In this document: piece by piece, positions 7,525-16,175 of the stretch
How the letters are laid out: the number at the start of each line of letters is the position of its first letter
How positions within the stretch are numbered: the first letter of the stretch is position 1
NCBI GenBank assembly: GCA_035528395.1
Contig: DATKYR010000155.1
Coordinates: forward strand, 1-42,827
DNA: 42,827 nt
Direction: 5' to 3'
Origin: NIOZ-UU13 sp035528395
Lineage (GTDB): Bacteria; Planctomycetota; Phycisphaerae; Sedimentisphaerales; Anaerobacaceae
The notes under the pieces: model-generated
What the model saw: only the letters and a program-made list of their open reading frames with translations
The model's database searches: none
Told to the model about the DNA's origin: nothing
Made by a program: the position numbers and the translations under genes

Positions 7525-9852
7525 CTACGGTACCGTCTCCGGCGGCGGAGGATACAAACGAATATCATCAAAGTACATCGTACCTGAACCTCCAGCCTGC
7601 GGATTGTTCTTATTGCCTAACCCGAGGGCAATAGTATTGACATTGGCAAGGTTCACGCCGAACGCCTGCAGGTCGATAGTCCATTCGGTCCACGTAGTTA
7701 TCTGCGCTGCATCAGGATTATCGTGAGAGACAACTGCGCTGCCATCGAGGGCAACATACAACAACTCAGCAGCGTTATCCGAATCGCCTCTGAACCAAAT
7801 CGATAACGTGGTCACACCGTTCTCCGTCCAGTCACGCGGATAAGTCAGCGTCAAAGTTGCCTCAGAGTACCCAACACTGTTGTCGTAGAAAAGCGGCAGC
7901 GACTGGTTTCCTCCGTGAACGATAGTTTGCTCTGCAAAAGGAGGAGTGTCATATCCAACTAAAGAACCGTTTTCCGGGTTATCATATCCGTCTATCCAAG
8001 CGTTAAATATCCTGTTGCTCTCGGGGTTTTCAGGATTAAGGTCATTGTAGCTCTCAAAATCGTCCACGATAAGATGGTCGGTTGTCGTAAAGCTCCAGAT
8101 GACACCTTCCCAGGTACTTGGGGTCTCGGCTTCATTGACTTCATTAACCTTCCAGTAGTAAGTCGTATCTAAATCAAGGGCCAAGGGACCATGGCTGGTC
8201 TCGGTCACGGTAGCGACAGGGGCAGTACCGTCTATTACAGCCTGCTCGTCTGTGCTAACATACACATCGTGCGTGGCTGCCTCTCTTCCTGCTGTCCAGC
8301 CGAGGACCACATCCACTTCCACACCTGTTGCCCCGGAATCCGGATAGGATTCTCTTGCCTGGACTGGTATATAGAAGAAACGCACCTCGCTCAGACCGTA
8401 TTGCTGGAAAATACCACCCCAGTTGCTCTGAGCCGTGATCCTTACATGCCGGGCGATAATGCCCTGCAGATCAACGGGTGCTTGTTGTGCTGCCCGAGCC
8501 AATTCAATGGTTCCGAAGGTTTCCCATATTTCGCTGTATTGCGAAGTCTCAATCAGAGCTTCCTTGATCCCGAATCCGACGACCTCTTCCAGGTCGGAAT
8601 TATGGTTCCAGACCAGCACTTGGTACAGCTTATAGAGCTGATCGAAATCGTACTGGATCCAAGTCTCACCCGGTGCGGAAACATCACTGAGCCACATGCT
8701 GTTGGTAGGAGTCGAATGGATGTCGTTTGCGTCGAGACCGGAACCATTAATGGTATTAGCCGGATTCTCCTCAGCGCTCTTCATGCTTGAGGCCGTGGCC
8801 GTAATATGGGCCACCTCCAGCGGATAGACCACCGGCTCGGTCGTAAAGCTCCAGACACTGCCCTTCCAGGGGCTATCCGGGTGAGCATCATTAACTTCAT
8901 CCACACGCCAGTAGTAGGTCTGACCAAATTCCAGACGGACGGTATCGAAAGTATTTGCATTCTTCCCCCCACTAATGGTCACTCCCCTCGGATCAGCTAT
9001 CGTGGCATCATTAACATCATTAAAATCTGTGCCGAAATACACATCGTGTGTATTAGCAAATTTTCCCGGATTCCAGCTTAGGACCGCATCACGATCTACA
9101 TCAATCGCCTCGTCCTGGGGTTGCGGTTCGGAAGCAAGCTCCGGCAGCGCCATACCATTCTCGAAGATGTCCTGAATCTCGTTGGCCGTAAGCTCGCGGT
9201 TAAACATAGCCACTTCATCCACGGTACCGACGTATTGTTGCCCTCCGTTCGAGCTCGACTCGGCCCCGATCATGACGGGCCAATCGTTGGGATTGATATC
9301 CACGCCGCCAGCGGATCCGACCTCGCCTTCCTGGATGCCGTCTACATAGATGCGCAACGTTTGGTTGCCGAATGTTCCTGCGATGAAATGCCATTCATTG
9401 TCATCCACAGGTGTAGTCGCCATGACTTGTGAAGTGGTGTTGTTGACAAAGAACTCAAGCATGGGAACTTGTGTGCCCTGGTTCAATACCAGGTCGTAAC
9501 CACTAGTCTGCCACTGGGACTTGTCTATTAGTCTGGCCCAAGTCGTTACGCTTGAGGTTCTCATCCAAGTCATCAGGGTCACTTCGCTGGTTACGTCATA
9601 TTCAGGGATCTCAGGTATGACCACATGAGAGCTGTCGACGATTTCCAGTGCCATGCCGATCTTGCCTTCCACCCAGGCGGCGTATCCCACAATCTCACCT
9701 GGATTCTGATAGTCGGAGGCATCCATTGCTGTTCTTCCTTGACCCTCATCCAGGGGAAGGTACAAGATTAGTGATTTATCGGCCGCCCCGGCAATCGTCA
9801 GCATCAAGCTGCTGATACATAAGGTCATTAACAATGACTTTACTCTACACAT
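7525..9852 (-). CDS. Secreted LamG / discoidin-like multidomain protein
   Basis: The protein has 775 residues. A signal peptide covers residues 1-23. Residues 25-235 form a LamG/concanavalin-like domain (LILYLPLDEGQG at the start, FNRELTANEIQDIFENG at the end). Residues 240-345 are a fibronectin III-like module of the planctomycete kind (AVLSWNPGK, THDVYFGT, YYWRVDEVND). Residues 350-505 look like an F5/8 discoidin domain. A second FN3-like module follows (about 508-600), with the same THDVYVST and YYWKVNEVNE motifs. Residues 603-775 form a jelly-roll carbohydrate-binding-like domain ending in YFDDIRLYPP. No catalytic domain was seen, so it is probably a carbohydrate-binding surface protein. 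AGGAGG precedes the ATG. Confidence 0.85.
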   Translation of the reverse strand: MCRVKSLLMTLCISSLMLTIAGAADKSLILYLPLDEGQGRTAMDASDYQNPGEIVGYAAWVEGKIGMALEIVDSSHVVIPEIPEYDVTSEVTLMTWMRTSSVTTWARLIDKSQWQTSGYDLVLNQGTQVPMLEFFVNNTTSQVMATTPVDDNEWHFIAGTFGNQTLRIYVDGIQEGEVGSAGGVDINPNDWPVMIGAESSSNGGQQYVGTVDEVAMFNRELTANEIQDIFENGMALPELASEPQPQDEAIDVDRDAVLSWNPGKFANTHDVYFGTDFNDVNDATIADPRGVTISGGKNANTFDTVRLEFGQTYYWRVDEVNDAHPDSPWKGSVWSFTTEPVVYPLEVAHITATASSMKSAEENPANTINGSGLDANDIHSTPTNSMWLSDVSAPGETWIQYDFDQLYKLYQVLVWNHNSDLEEVVGFGIKEALIETSQYSEIWETFGTIELARAAQQAPVDLQGIIARHVRITAQSNWGGIFQQYGLSEVRFFYIPVQARESYPDSGATGVEVDVVLGWTAGREAATHDVYVSTDEQAVIDGTAPVATVTETSHGPLALDLDTTYYWKVNEVNEAETPSTWEGVIWSFTTTDHLIVDDFESYNDLNPENPESNRIFNAWIDGYDNPENGSLVGYDTPPFAEQTIVHGGNQSLPLFYDNSVGYSEATLTLTYPRDWTENGVTTLSIWFRGDSDNAAELLYVALDGSAVVSHDNPDAAQITTWTEWTIDLQAFGVNLANVNTIALGLGNKNNPQAGGSGTMYFDDIRLYPPPPETVP

Positions 9853-10130
9853 AACACTCCTCCTTCACCCCGTCCCGTCTTAGACGGGCGGGGTTCAAAA
9901 AATAAAAATTGGTTGTTAATTGAGATGTATGAATTTGCACCTGCAAAACACAAAGTAAAGTTATTACTTACAACTCTGTGCCTCGCATAATACACAATAG
10001 CTCCTCCTCTATTTGGAAAACTGCTCTTCGGGGCGGAGCCCGCCGCAGCCCGGCGGCCAAGCTCTGGCTCGCTCGGCCTTGACGAACCAAGTCGAGACAG
10101 GCTTGATGACCTCAAAACCACAGATGCACG

Positions 10131-10180
10131 CCCATTCGACCCTTCGACTTCGCTCAGGGCGAGCTTTTTTCGCTCAGGGC
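10131..10180. repeat. TTCGAC/CGCTCAGGGC repeat, copy 1
   Basis: The unit reads CATTCGACCCTTCGACTTCG followed by CTCAGGGC, a T-tract and a second CGCTCAGGGC. A related copy is at 10543-10600. The complementary motif GCCCTGAGCTTGCCGAATGG occurs inside the element at 36753-36881, so this is a dispersed family. Confidence 0.6.
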
Positions 10181-10542
10181 AAGATCTGCTCAGACACGAG
10201 CTTCAATAACCTTATCTATACCAAATTATTTACCTTCCCGTCAAGTAAAATCTCTTATTTATGTATTGGCATGACTTTTTGATAAAACTACGACGAAACA
10301 CAGAAATAGTCGGGTGACATCGCTCATTCGGTGTAATTTCTTCAAACTATAGCAGACGTGTTCAAAAAGAGTCCTTAAGTCCATTTTTTAGAATCTCATA
10401 GAAGGCACATCAGCTTTTAATTTAATGTGCTTCAGAGGACATTAAAAACTTTCTGAAACATTCTTTCACCTTTTGAGCACAATAGTATTCTGTTACGGCT
10501 AAATTGAAGGATTGCCATTTTACAGAAGGTTGTCACCCCGAG

Positions 10543-10600
10543 CCCATTCGACCCTTCGACCCATTCGACTACGCTCAGGGCAGGCTTTTTTCGCTCAGGG
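10543..10600. repeat. TTCGAC/CGCTCAGGGC repeat, copy 2
   Basis: CCCATTCGACCCTTCGAC is followed immediately by a second CCATTCGACTACGCTCAGGG, a T-rich stretch and another CGCTCAGGG. It matches copy 1 with an internal duplication, suggesting expansion by slippage or recombination. Confidence 0.6.
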
Positions 10601-10704
10601 TAAACTGCATCGAGGGGTCTATTAAAAACAGATTCCTCAAATCCACTATGCTCCGCTCGGAATGACGATTCATCAAATCACGAGTGATAATATCAAAATC
10701 TTCT

Positions 10705-10733
10705 TTGAATTGCAGCTCTAAAACGGGTATAGT
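10705..10733 (+). promoter_or_regulatory. Sigma-70-type promoter for the DUF1080 gene
   Basis: TTGAAT (10705-10710) and TATAGT (10728-10733) are separated by 17 bases. The predicted transcription start is about 90 bases before the ATG at 10828. It is the best match in the spacer, judged by eye only. Confidence 0.45.
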
Positions 10734-10827
10734 AAAGTTGAAATCACTTGAAGATTCGCGATGGGTTTTGTAATCTAATGAAAGCAGAAGTCTAAACAAG
10801 GTCTTAATTAGAAAAGGAGTAACTATT

Positions 10828-11640
10828 ATGAGGACAGTTCTGATGTGTGTAGCTGTTTGTGGGCTTGCGATTTTGGCAGGATGCGCGACCCAACAAGCGG
10901 CCGAAGAGGGCCAGAAGCTCCAGTACGTGGAAACCGACACCGGCCGGTGGCTTATTCATGATATGAATCGGCCTGCGCCGGCGGTAATCTCGCCCGGCAC
11001 CGGGAGCACACCAGGTGAACCAAGGCAAGCCCCTTCTGATGCTATTGTTTTATTCAATGGGACAGACTTGTCGGAATGGACCAACAACAAGGGCGAGCCG
11101 TCGAAATGGATTATGGGGGACGGCTACATGGAATCCGTCAAAGGCTCAGGCTACATCCAAAGTAAGCGAAAGTTCGGCTCGTGTCAGCTGCATGTTGAGT
11201 TTGCAACTCCCTCAAGGGTATCAGGAAGCAGCCAGGGACGCGGCAACAGCGGTGTGTTTCTAATGGCAAACTACGAGGTCCAGGTTCTTGATTCCTATAA
11301 TAACAAGACCTATCCCGACGGCCAGTGTGCAGCGCTCTACGGCAGGGCGGTTCCTCTGGTCAATGTCTGCCGAGGACCGGGCGAATGGCAATCGTACGAT
11401 ATCATTTTCCATCGTCCGATTTTCAAAGGCGATAAGGTCGTCAAGAAGGCTACGTTTACTGTTTTCCATAACGGCGTGCTCGTTCACAATAATGTCAAAC
11501 TTGAGGGGGGAACCGGGTGGCGGGGCCCACACGCGATATCTGATTATGAACCGCATGAGGACAAATTGCCGATTATGCTGCAAGACCACGGCAATCCGGT
11601 GAGATTCCGCAATATCTGGCTTCGTGAGCTTGCCGACTAA
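10828..11640 (+). CDS. DUF1080 (3-keto-disaccharide hydrolase-like) lipoprotein
   Basis: The protein has 270 residues. A lipoprotein signal covers residues 1-20 (LAILAGC, lipidated Cys). After a linker, the DUF1080 domain starts at about residue 70 (IVLFNGTDLSEW) and runs to the end (FRNIWLREL). It includes the conserved WIMGDGYME, RGNSGVFL and WQSYDIIF segments. DUF1080 proteins are concanavalin-fold glycan hydrolases or binders, very numerous in Planctomycetota. AAGGAG precedes the ATG at good spacing. It probably acts on a saccharide at the cell surface; the substrate is not deducible. No operon partner is evident, since the following 350 bases are repeats. Confidence 0.88.
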   Translation: MRTVLMCVAVCGLAILAGCATQQAAEEGQKLQYVETDTGRWLIHDMNRPAPAVISPGTGSTPGEPRQAPSDAIVLFNGTDLSEWTNNKGEPSKWIMGDGYMESVKGSGYIQSKRKFGSCQLHVEFATPSRVSGSSQGRGNSGVFLMANYEVQVLDSYNNKTYPDGQCAALYGRAVPLVNVCRGPGEWQSYDIIFHRPIFKGDKVVKKATFTVFHNGVLVHNNVKLEGGTGWRGPHAISDYEPHEDKLPIMLQDHGNPVRFRNIWLRELAD

Positions 11641-11913
11641 TGCTCTGTCAAATGTCGATTGATGTGCTGTTATTCCTGCGAAAGGGACTGTTGCCAAAGT
11701 TCAAAAGGAACGTTTTGAGATTGCCGCGCGATTCTTCGAATCGCTCGCAATGACCTGAAAACGCACTTTGCGTCATTGCGAGGAACGTAGCGACGAAGCA
11801 ATCCTATGAACCGGAGCCTGTCAACAAGCCCGAAAGCAGGAATCCAGATTGTTAGAAATGGATTCCGCATCAAGTGCGGAATGACAACAACTCAAATCAT
11901 GCTTGACAGAGCA
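11641..11913. repeat. 273-bp composite inverted-repeat element with nested hairpins
   Basis: Perfect 11-base terminal inverted repeats (TGCTCTGTCAA at 11641-11651, complement at 11903-11913) bound the element. Inside is a REP-like pair, GATTGCCGCG...TCGCAATGAC (11719-11753) and GTCATTGCGAGGAACG...GAAGCAATC (11772-11803). It is followed by another hairpin-type repeat (GGAATCCAG...TGGATTCCGC, about 11839-11870). The REP-like pair recurs at 16513-16601. It fills the gap between the DUF1080 and molybdoenzyme genes and has no coding content of its own. Confidence 0.65.
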
Positions 11914-11962
11914 CTAAGAACATGGACAGGGACTTTTGGTTATGAGCGAAATAGAACGACTG

Positions 11963-12025
11963 GCCCCATTAGAAATTATATATGTGGTAATAATATGACA
12001 CAAAAGGAAAAATTTCTAACGGGGC
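11963..12025. repeat. 63-bp inverted repeat spanning the molybdoenzyme start
   Basis: GCCCCATTAGAAATT (11963-11977) is inverted at 12011-12025 with 14 of 15 bases matching. The predicted start codon (11995) lies in the loop. The right arm encodes residues 6-10 (KFLTG) of the protein. The arm sequence matches the element in the prepilin leader at 6228-6350. Confidence 0.6.
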
Positions 12026-13272
12026 TGGCAAAAGAACATACTGACATCACACGCCGTTACTTCTTGCGCTTAGGTGCGATAGGGGCTGCTTCTCTAAGTA
12101 TTCCGCAACTGTGGGCCCAGGAGAATGAGGGTGAAGCCTCTCTGCTGCTAAGTGAAGCGATTTCAAAACTGGAGTATCTCACTCGAGAAGAGAATTTCGT
12201 TAATGCCGGTCGAGGTGACCCTCCGCCGCATAAGTTACCACTGGAAAAACTGCGGGAAGTGGGGCTGGTACGTGAGACCTGGCAGCTGGAGGTTCTGCCG
12301 GATCCCGATAGTAACGCTAAGGTGGAGCGACCGCTTTCCAAGGCGCTGGGCACGGCCCTGAACTGGGACGGACTCATGAAGCTTGCCAGGAAACATACTG
12401 TGCGTTTTATGAGCGTGATGTCCTGCACGAACGGCAAGACTCCGTTCGGCATGGGTTTGTGGGAGGGTGTACCTCTGAGGGAAGTGGTGTGGCTGGCTCA
12501 GCCGACTGCTAATGTCCGGCGTCTCTTTTATTATGGCTACCACAATGACGATCCAAAACAGAGATTCCAGAGTTCCCTGCCGATTGGCCGGGTGCTGGAA
12601 GACCCACCTGGAGAGCACCCGGTAATCCTCTGCTATAAGCTCAACAATCAATGGCTCACAAGTAAGCGGGGAGGGCCGGTTCGTATGCTGGTTCCTGACG
12701 CTTACGGCAACAAGTCAGTAAAGTGGCTCCAGCGCATCATGTTGACCAACAACTACCAGGCAAACGATACATATGCCCTTTGGAATAACGACACTGTCAG
12801 TCATATAAAGACCTGCGCACGGTTTATCCATACGCCAAAGAAAATAAAAGCGGGACAGCCGGTGCCGATAACAGGAGTTGCTCAAGTGGGTATGTCCGGT
12901 CTGAGTAAGGTCCAGTACTGGCTGCATCCGCATGATGCACCCCTTCCAAAGGATGACCCTTACTTCACCAAAGCTGAATGGAAAGAAGCAGAAATCCTGC
13001 CGCCTCCGGATGATTGGGGAGGAGGGCTTCCCGGTGGCAAGCTGCCGCCGACTTCACGTCAGTTCGATCCCGCAACCGGTAAACCATATAATTGGCCGAT
13101 TCGCAACACGATAGTTCATTGGGTGACACTGCTTGCGGTCGAACGTCCGGGACAATATGATCTTAGCTGCCGCACAATCGATGTTAGGGGCATTGCCCAG
13201 CCTTTGCCACGTCCGTTCCTCAAGTCAGGCCATAATGCCATCCAGCGAGTGCGGATTGTCGTTGAGAAGTAA
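11995..13272 (+). CDS. Tat-exported sulfite oxidase-fold molybdopterin oxidoreductase
   Basis: The protein has 425 residues from the ATG at 11995. A longer open frame begins at 11806 but would be translated through repeat DNA and would bury the signal peptide. A twin-arginine motif (TRRYFLRLG, residues 19-27) with a hydrophobic stretch and an AQ cleavage-like site indicates Tat export of a folded cofactor enzyme. The Moco domain shows SCTNGK (Cys144, the candidate Mo ligand), WEGVPLREVVWLA and GGPVRMLVPDAYG. Residues 280-425 fit the Mo-co dimerisation domain of SUOX/SorA-type enzymes. Substrate is unknown, with sulfite or a related sulfur or oxyanion compound possible. No haem subunit lies nearby. 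Confidence 0.82.
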   Translation: MTQKEKFLTGLAKEHTDITRRYFLRLGAIGAASLSIPQLWAQENEGEASLLLSEAISKLEYLTREENFVNAGRGDPPPHKLPLEKLREVGLVRETWQLEVLPDPDSNAKVERPLSKALGTALNWDGLMKLARKHTVRFMSVMSCTNGKTPFGMGLWEGVPLREVVWLAQPTANVRRLFYYGYHNDDPKQRFQSSLPIGRVLEDPPGEHPVILCYKLNNQWLTSKRGGPVRMLVPDAYGNKSVKWLQRIMLTNNYQANDTYALWNNDTVSHIKTCARFIHTPKKIKAGQPVPITGVAQVGMSGLSKVQYWLHPHDAPLPKDDPYFTKAEWKEAEILPPPDDWGGGLPGGKLPPTSRQFDPATGKPYNWPIRNTIVHWVTLLAVERPGQYDLSCRTIDVRGIAQPLPRPFLKSGHNAIQRVRIVVEK

Positions 13273-13410
13273 GTTCAGTGCCCACGACTTCGGGAGGCTG
13301 GTAAATGACTTGATGGCCATCATCGAGGGTGCCGAGTATAATGGCCGAATATAGAGAGAATCGAGAAAAAATCCTTACTTTATAGTTTTTCTTAACCCTT
13401 GAGGATACTG

Positions 13411-14550
13411 GTGTCAGATGACCAATTATCACTCTCCGCAAAGGCGGCTTTGACCGAGCGAGTAAAGGAGCTAACGTGCCTTTACGGGATTGCTCAGGTA
13501 ACCGGACAGCCGGGTCTATCGCTGGAAGAAATTATCCAACACATTGTTGAGCTTCTTCCTCCTGCCTGGCAGTATCCCGAGACCGCTTTTGCGAGAATAA
13601 TCTTGGATGGAATTTCCTACACGACCCAGGGTTTCTGCGAGTGCCGCCAGAAGCAGACGGCGAAGATTATTGTGGAAGGTATGCCACGAGGTGTTGTTGA
13701 GCTGGTTTATGCAGACGATAAGCCTGATCTTGACGAAGGGCCATTTCTCAAGGAAGAACGCAATCTAATCGACGCTGTAGCCAGACAAGTAGCGTTGGTT
13801 ATTGAGAGAAAACAGGCGGAGGAAGATAAACTTAAGCTTCATAGTCAGCTCCTTCATGCCGATCGTCTTGCGACAATCGGGATGCTTGCCGCGGGGGTGG
13901 CTCATGAACTAAATGAACCGCTGGGAAATATTCTTGGCTTTGCGCAGTTGGCAAAGAAGTGTCCGGGGCTTCCGGATTCAGCTGAGCATGACATTGGAAA
14001 AATCGAAGCCGCTTCTCTGCACGCCCGGGAGATTATACAGAAGCTTTTGGTTTTTGCCCGGCAAGCACCGCCTCAAAAAACACATGTCAACCTCAACCAG
14101 GTAGTAGAAGATGGGCTTTATTTTTTCGAAGCTCGGTGCGCAAAAGAAGGTATAGAACTTGTTCGCAAGCTTTCAGCGGACATACCTGAAATCACAGCCG
14201 ACCCGGGTCAATTGAATCAGCTTCTGGTCAATTTGGTTGTCAATGCATTGCAGTCAATGCCGGGAGCAGGTAAGATAACGGTTCAGACACGATTTTGCGA
14301 CCATAACGTTTGTCTTTGTGTTGAAGATACCGGCACGGGTATGAGCAAGGAGGTTCTTGATAAAATATTTGTCCCATTCTTCACGACAAAAGATGTCGGT
14401 CATGGAACGGGTCTGGGTTTGCCCGTTGTATATGGAATCGTTACCGCCCATGGCGGTTCGATTAAAGTTGATAGCAAACCCGGCTGTGGCGCTCGGTTCG
14501 AAATTCAATTGCCGGTAGCAGAGCCGGATAATACGGAGAAAAGTGCTTAA
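13411..14550 (+). CDS. Soluble sensor histidine kinase, partner of the sigma-54 activator
   Basis: The protein has 379 residues. GTG at 13411 is preceded by GAGG at six bases; a TTG twelve bases upstream is less likely because it overlaps that site. There is no transmembrane segment. Residues 10-140 form a GAF-like sensory region containing the cysteines ELTCLYG and FCECR. The DHp H-box is AAGVAHELNEPL with His165. The ATPase domain has LLVNLVVNALQS (N box), VEDTGTGM and GTGLGLPVVYG (G boxes). Its stop codon is two bases before the ATG of the response regulator, so the two are surely co-expressed. The nearest sigma-54 promoter is that of the hydrogenase/Hdr cluster, so this kinase probably senses a cytoplasmic redox or energy cue for it. 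Confidence 0.9.
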   Translation: MSDDQLSLSAKAALTERVKELTCLYGIAQVTGQPGLSLEEIIQHIVELLPPAWQYPETAFARIILDGISYTTQGFCECRQKQTAKIIVEGMPRGVVELVYADDKPDLDEGPFLKEERNLIDAVARQVALVIERKQAEEDKLKLHSQLLHADRLATIGMLAAGVAHELNEPLGNILGFAQLAKKCPGLPDSAEHDIGKIEAASLHAREIIQKLLVFARQAPPQKTHVNLNQVVEDGLYFFEARCAKEGIELVRKLSADIPEITADPGQLNQLLVNLVVNALQSMPGAGKITVQTRFCDHNVCLCVEDTGTGMSKEVLDKIFVPFFTTKDVGHGTGLGLPVVYGIVTAHGGSIKVDSKPGCGARFEIQLPVAEPDNTEKSA

Positions 14551-14551
14551 T

Positions 14552-15892
14552 ATGTCATCCTCTCCCGGAAAAGAACGAATTTTGATAGTAGATGATTCTG
14601 CAAATACACTGGAGGTTCTACAGCGAAATTTGACAACAGCGGGTTATCAGATTTTCACGGCACCCGGCGTCTCTGAAGCAATTGAAATTCTTGAGCAGAC
14701 ACGATTGGACCTGGTTATAACCGATCTTAAGATGCCCAAGGTCAGCGGCATGGATCTTGTACGACATATTCGCGAAAATCTCAAAGATACCGAAGTTATG
14801 ATGATTACAGGCTACCCCTCGATTGAGGGAGCAGTAGAGGCTGTCAAAACCGGGGCCGAGGAGTTTTTAGCCAAACCTTTTACTGATACCGAGCTTTTGT
14901 CTGCTGTTCAGCGTGTGCTGGACAAAGCAAGGGTACGCAGGTCTGGACATGCTAAACCAGACCAGGCAGTTCCTGCACACAAGGGTCTTATCAGCCGCTC
15001 CGAGGGAATGCGCAAGGTTTTCATTGCTATAAGCAAAGCTTCTTCTTCGTCGGCCACCGTGCTAATTACCGGAGAAAGTGGTACAGGAAAGGAGCTTGCG
15101 GCCAGAGCTATTCACTACGGCAGCATCCGGTTGTCGGCACCGTTTGTGCCCGTCAATTGTGGAGGTATTCCGGAAGGGCTGCTTGAAAGCGAATTGTTTG
15201 GGCATGTAAAAGGGGCCTTTACCGGAGCGACCGAATCACGGGCAGGATTCTTTCACGCTGCGGATGGCGGTACGATTTTCCTTGATGAAATCAGCGATAT
15301 GAGTCTGGCGATGCAGGTCAAACTGCTCCGTGTGCTCCAGGATAAAGAAGTTTGTATGGTCGGCTCCAACCGGACGCGAAAAGTCGACGTAAGGATTCTG
15401 GCTGCAACTAACAAGGATTTGCAGGGCTTGGTGAAGAAGGGGCTTTTCCGCGAAGATTTATTTTATCGGCTTAATGTCATTACGATTTTTATCCCGCCTC
15501 TAAGAGAAAGGGGAGACGACATCTTATTACTGGCTCATCATTTTCTCAGTAAGTTTGCAGCCGAATCAGGTAAGCCACCTCCCCGATTTTCCGATGAAGC
15601 TATGCAAAGTATCCGGGGTTATGACTGGCCGGGAAATGTAAGAGAATTAGAGAACGTAATCCAGCGCCTTGTGGTAATGACCGATGGTGACCTTATTGAG
15701 GTTCCCGATTTACCTTCTCTCATGCGGTTTTCAGCTCTTCGGAACACGGGATTCACCCGCACTCTCGCCGAAGTGGAGAACGAATACATCACTAATGTTC
15801 TGGCAAGCGTTGACGGCAACAAAACCCGGGCCGCAGAGATACTCGGCATCGACCGGAAAACCCTGCGTGAAAAGCTAAAAAAGGCCGAGTAG
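14552..15892 (+). CDS. NtrC-family sigma-54-dependent response regulator
   Basis: The protein has 446 residues from the ATG at 14552; an in-frame GTG lies at 14543. The receiver domain (7-125) has the phosphoacceptor Asp58 (VITDLKMP) and a Lys in FLAKPF. The AAA+ domain (about 145-370) has Walker A GESGTGKE (about 172-179), the sigma-54-contacting GAFTGA (about 220) and Walker B GGTIFLDEI. The C-terminus is a Fis-type helix-turn-helix (NKTRAAEILGIDRKTLREK). It would activate RNA polymerase-sigma-54. The sigma-54 promoter at 16119-16136 lies 227 bases downstream, so this protein is the obvious candidate activator of the following cluster. Confidence 0.95.
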   Translation: MSSSPGKERILIVDDSANTLEVLQRNLTTAGYQIFTAPGVSEAIEILEQTRLDLVITDLKMPKVSGMDLVRHIRENLKDTEVMMITGYPSIEGAVEAVKTGAEEFLAKPFTDTELLSAVQRVLDKARVRRSGHAKPDQAVPAHKGLISRSEGMRKVFIAISKASSSSATVLITGESGTGKELAARAIHYGSIRLSAPFVPVNCGGIPEGLLESELFGHVKGAFTGATESRAGFFHAADGGTIFLDEISDMSLAMQVKLLRVLQDKEVCMVGSNRTRKVDVRILAATNKDLQGLVKKGLFREDLFYRLNVITIFIPPLRERGDDILLLAHHFLSKFAAESGKPPPRFSDEAMQSIRGYDWPGNVRELENVIQRLVVMTDGDLIEVPDLPSLMRFSALRNTGFTRTLAEVENEYITNVLASVDGNKTRAAEILGIDRKTLREKLKKAE

Positions 15893-15912
15893 TCTCCATC
15901 CTGAATTCCTGT

Positions 15913-15958
15913 CACTGGGGAATTTCTCTCCAGTGGTTCAAATCTCCCCACTTTTTTT
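15913..15958 (+). terminator. Likely terminator after the two-component operon
   Basis: Two overlapping inverted repeats follow the stop codon: CACTGG/CCAGTG (15913-15934) and AGTGG/CCACT (15931-15951). The second runs directly into a run of seven to eight T residues. Stem lengths are short, so efficiency is uncertain. Confidence 0.55.
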
Positions 15959-16071
15959 ACCCCTTGTCGGTATCCACAACAGCATAATAAAACCAATCAC
16001 ATCGAAAAAATCTATTTTATCAAAATCCTTTATTTTGTTCTATTAAGTGTGAAATTCGTCCGTTGCGCTAC

Positions 16072-16096
16072 CCTTCAAATCATGCGTAAATGAAGG
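16072..16096. promoter_or_regulatory. Imperfect palindrome, candidate enhancer site for the NtrC-type activator
   Basis: CCTTCA (16072-16077) and TGAAGG (16091-16096) form an inverted repeat with 13 bases between the arms, 22 bases upstream of the -24 element. Bacterial enhancer-binding proteins bind such dyads, usually somewhat further upstream. Only one site was found, so the role is inferred from position. Confidence 0.4.
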
Positions 16097-16118
16097 TATT
16101 TTCCCATTATTCGACAGG

Positions 16119-16136
16119 TGGTACGGTTTTTGCATT
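16119..16136 (+). promoter_or_regulatory. Sigma-54 (RpoN) promoter of the Hdr/Nuo/hydrogenase cluster
   Basis: TGGTACG-GTTT-TTGCATT matches the -24/-12 consensus (TGGYACG, four bases, TTGCW) with the exact spacing between GG (16120-16121) and GC (16132-16133). The predicted start of transcription is about 16145, giving a leader of about 31 bases before the ATG at 16176. The activator gene lies immediately upstream. Confidence 0.82.
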
Positions 16137-16175
16137 CACTTAGGCAGCCATGCAGCGAAGAGTAAGGAACAATAT

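Larger units (their letters stand above)
9853..10704. other. Long spacer with repeat fragments, no gene seen
   Basis: This 850-base spacer lies between the divergently transcribed LamG and DUF1080 genes. Open frames here are short, lack ribosome binding sites and are repeat-derived. It contains two copies of a direct-repeat family (10131-10180 and 10543-10600). Downstream of the second copy are fragments resembling the other genomic repeats, such as TCGGAATGACGATTC near 10660. Confidence 0.55.

Noticed and set aside
11806..11994. Longer N-terminus for the molybdoenzyme
   Set aside because: The extra 63 codons are translated from repeat DNA (11641-11913 and the 11963 element) and would bury the Tat signal. 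The ATG at 11995 places the twin-arginine motif near the N-terminus.
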